A program made the position numbers and the translations under genes. The notes below the pieces were generated by a model. That model made no database searches and was not told the DNA's origin. It saw nothing but the letters and a program-made list of their open reading frames with translations. Shown piece by piece: positions 61,381 through 64,000 of a stretch of 64,000 nt of DNA (position 1 is its first letter; each line of letters opens with the position of its first letter). The stretch is from Nitrospira sp. (GTDB lineage: Bacteria > Nitrospirota > Nitrospiria > Nitrospirales > Nitrospiraceae): the NCBI GenBank assembly GCA_024330965.1, contig JANDJL010000013.1:1-64000 (forward strand). The letters are read 5' to 3'.

Positions 61381-62277
61381 ATGATCGATGAGATGAGCCC
61401 CACATCGGCTGAATCGGAGATTGGACCGCCCGAGATCCTGTCGGCCGGCAAGGCTCCGGGCGGTGACCCCTGTTCGAACCGTGAACCAGTGGCTCGAACT
61501 TTCGAGCCCTGCGAGCTGAAGGGAATTGTGGAGTCGTTGTTGTTTGTGTCGCAGGAGCCGCTGTCGCTTCAACGGCTTGTGACGGTGATCGGGGATGTCA
61601 CGAAGGCAGAAGTGGCCGATGCGCTCAGAATTCTTGAGGAGGAATTGGGGAAACAGGGGCGCGGGATTCGCCTGGTAGAGGTTGCCGGAGGATTTCGACT
61701 GGTCACGAAGCAAGAGTATGCGCCATGGATCAAGCGATTGGATAAATCGAAATCGACGGCGAAGCTGTCACGGTCGGCGCTCGAATCACTGGCCATCATC
61801 GCCTATAAGCAGCCGATCGTGAAAGCGGAGATTGAAGAGATCAGGGGGGTCGAAACGTCTGGTGTGGTCCGGACGCTGCTGGAGCGGAAGCTGGTCCGGA
61901 TCGTCGGGCGCAAGGAGGTGCCGGGTCGCCCCATCATGTACGGGACGACCAAGTATTTTCTGGAGCACTTCGGGTTGAACGATCTCTCACAGCTTCCCCC
62001 GCTGCGGGAGTTCAAAGAATTGGGCGAATCGGAACAGACGTTGCTGCCGATGGACGAGGCCGAGAAATTCGCGGCGAACGGCTCCGCTCACGTTGCCGAT
62101 AGGCTTCGGGATGATGTGTCGGGTGAACGGGGTGACGAGTTGCCCGAGACGACCGTTGAAAAAAAGCGGGAAGGTCAGGTCGAAACAGAGCTGAAGGCGG
62201 AATTGAGCGCGCTTCCTGATCCTGAGCCGGATGGAATGCTCCTTGATGAGCTTGATGAACCGGTTGAACAGACATGA
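61381..62277 (+). CDS. scpB: Segregation and condensation protein B
   Basis: LKGIVESLLFVSQEPLSLQRLVTVIG...LSRSALESLAIIAYKQPIVKAEIEEIRGVETSGVVRTLLERKLVRIVGRKEVPGRPIMYGTTKYFLEHFGL. Confidence 0.95.
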   Translation: MIDEMSPTSAESEIGPPEILSAGKAPGGDPCSNREPVARTFEPCELKGIVESLLFVSQEPLSLQRLVTVIGDVTKAEVADALRILEEELGKQGRGIRLVEVAGGFRLVTKQEYAPWIKRLDKSKSTAKLSRSALESLAIIAYKQPIVKAEIEEIRGVETSGVVRTLLERKLVRIVGRKEVPGRPIMYGTTKYFLEHFGLNDLSQLPPLREFKELGESEQTLLPMDEAEKFAANGSAHVADRLRDDVSGERGDELPETTVEKKREGQVETELKAELSALPDPEPDGMLLDELDEPVEQT

Positions 62278-62455
62278 GATTCTTGTTCGTCGAGGCCTTC
62301 CGGCGTCCTCGTGGAGGCCAGGGGCGGAGAGATGTTCCTCCCTCGTCCGTTTCTTGACTCTCTTTTCAACGGTTTGTTAGACTCCACAATCCATTTCTAA
62401 GTCCTTGAAACATCCCTTGTTTCTGGAATCAATCAACCAGACTCCATGAGAGGTG

Positions 62456-64000
62456 ATGGCGGTGGGGAAATCGTGGCTCTGGGATGAATTCTTTGGGTTC
62501 GGTCGCCTGAGACTCGCAATTGACGGCATTCAAAGCGAGTGGGGGGGAGGTGATTCGGCAACGGAGGAGGAAGAGCTGCCTCCTGCACCGATCAATGTCA
62601 AGGCCACAGCCGGGAACGGGCGGGTGACGATTACTTGGGATCCCGTGCCGGACGCCATGTATTATAACCTCTACTTCCAGACGACGAAGGGTGTGCAGAT
62701 CAAATTTTCGGAACTCACCCGTCCCATCGCGAGCGAAGAGGATTTCAAGACCGTCATCGGCGTTAAAAAGGAAAAGGCGACGTGTTTGGAGGGCGTCACC
62801 AGTCCGTTTGTACACGATGACCTCGCCAACGGCACCTGTTACCACTATGTCGTGACCGTGGTGACGCCAAAAGGCGAGAGCCCCGAGTCGCAGGAAGTCA
62901 TGGCCGTGCCGTCTCCCTATCTGTTGGCCATGGTGATTGGAAAAGAGGGGAGTGAAGACGGGGAGTTCAGCTCGCCGACCGGTATCGCGCTCGACAAGGA
63001 CGGCAATATCTACGTCGCCGATACTGACAATCATTCCATTCAAAAGTTCGACAAGAGCGGAAAGTTTTTGGCCCGGTGGGGCGGAGAGCCGAGTTCGCAA
63101 GAGGGGCAGTTTTATTATCCCCGCGGGTTGGCTGTCGGACCGGAGGGTGTTCTCTATGTAGCCGACAGCGGCAATAATCGTGTGCAGAAGTTCGACTTGG
63201 AAGGCAACGTGCAAAAGGCGTGGGGCAAGTTTGGGTTCGCTTGGCGCGGGGCCGAGATGGGAAAATTCGACGTGCCATGGGGGGTTGCCACGGATGGGGA
63301 TGGCAATGTCTACGTCTCCGACACAAGTAACGCCCGCATTCAGAAGTTCCAGTCCGACGGACAGCCTCTGCTCAAGTGGGGGCGCGACGGCAGTTTTGAT
63401 GGCGCCTTCTTTTTCCCCCGAGGGGTGGCGGTTGATTTCGTCGGCAACATCTATGTAGCCGACGAGAGCAACAACCGGATCCAGAAATTCGATGCCCGCG
63501 GTAGCTTCCTGACCAAGTGGGGGCGTGAAGGCAGCGGACCCGGCCAATTCAAGGCTCCGTGGGGCGTTGCGTGCGACGCACTGGGCAACGTCTACGTCGT
63601 CGACAGCGGTAACCATCGCATCCAAAAATTCGACGGCAATGGAACGTTTCTCTGCGCTTTCGGAAATCGTGGAAGGGCGGAAGGCCAACTGAATTTTCCC
63701 TATGGCATCGCCGTGGACAAGGAAGGCGCGGTTTATGTCGTCGATAGCGGCAACAACCGTGTGCTCAAGTTCGTTCCTACGGAAGAAGAACTGAATCGGG
63801 GGAAACAGGAATCGGCTCCAGCCGTACAGGACGGAGCCTTACCGCCGCGCAGCGTCGCGGCCAAGGCCGGTGATACCGAAGTGTTTTTGAGTTGGCTGGA
63901 GGTGCCGGGAGCGGTCTCCTATAACCTCTATTTCGGCACGGCGCCGCATCTGACGACGCAGAGCGCGACGAAAATCGAAGGCGTGACCAATCCCTACACC
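62456..64000 (+). CDS. NHL-repeat (beta-propeller) protein with flanking fibronectin-III-like segments; truncated by window end
   Basis: Open from ATG 62456 to 64000 in one frame; at least five GIALDKDGNIYVADTDNHSIQKFDKSGKFLARWG-type units; VKATAGNGRVTITWDPVPDAMYYNLYF at the start and VAAKAGDTEVFLSWLEVPGAVSYNLYF near the end. Confidence 0.88.
   Translation, partial: MAVGKSWLWDEFFGFGRLRLAIDGIQSEWGGGDSATEEEELPPAPINVKATAGNGRVTITWDPVPDAMYYNLYFQTTKGVQIKFSELTRPIASEEDFKTVIGVKKEKATCLEGVTSPFVHDDLANGTCYHYVVTVVTPKGESPESQEVMAVPSPYLLAMVIGKEGSEDGEFSSPTGIALDKDGNIYVADTDNHSIQKFDKSGKFLARWGGEPSSQEGQFYYPRGLAVGPEGVLYVADSGNNRVQKFDLEGNVQKAWGKFGFAWRGAEMGKFDVPWGVATDGDGNVYVSDTSNARIQKFQSDGQPLLKWGRDGSFDGAFFFPRGVAVDFVGNIYVADESNNRIQKFDARGSFLTKWGREGSGPGQFKAPWGVACDALGNVYVVDSGNHRIQKFDGNGTFLCAFGNRGRAEGQLNFPYGIAVDKEGAVYVVDSGNNRVLKFVPTEEELNRGKQESAPAVQDGALPPRSVAAKAGDTEVFLSWLEVPGAVSYNLYFGTAPHLTTQSATKIEGVTNPYT

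Noticed and set aside
62429-63688. 419-aa minus-strand ORF
   Set aside because: Antisense to the NHL-repeat gene; its internal repetition mirrors the sense repeats

Overview
The window is a dense, GC-rich bacterial chromosomal segment, most likely Nitrospira/Nitrospirota. I infer this from a secreted chlorite dismutase of the N. defluvii type plus the overall gene content; it was not checked by search. From left to right it carries: the end of the spc operon and the alpha operon (rpsE to rplQ); lptC-lptA-lptB-rpoN-hpf-rapZ; the type IV pilus operon pilMNOPQ; aroB and nadE; glnB-glnA; a lineage-specific stretch with CBS, TPR-PilZ and surface-adhesin-E-like proteins; a divergent pair of GlnE-like adenylyltransferase halves, one with an ACT-like N-terminus; groES-groEL beside an rpoH-like sigma factor; ribBA-ribH-nusB; a purine cluster (purB-cld-purC-orf-purS-purQ-orf-purL-purF); an uncharacterised translationally coupled four-gene operon; recG, a ppx/gppA-type phosphatase, a PqqD-like/methyltransferase fusion, a cupredoxin, a histone-H1-like protein, a pentapeptide-type protein, scpAB, and an NHL-repeat protein that runs off the right edge. 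I saw no tRNA, rRNA, CRISPR array or transposase. The best candidate for an undescribed system is the split, divergently transcribed GlnE with its ACT-like half, in the same region as GlnB (Tyr51 kept) and GlnA (Tyr397 kept). Other leads are the PqqD-like methyltransferase with a 27-aa membrane ORF nearby, chlorite dismutase translationally coupled to purB, and the degenerate-MBL/TPR/orf/methyltransferase operon. All homology calls are by eye.
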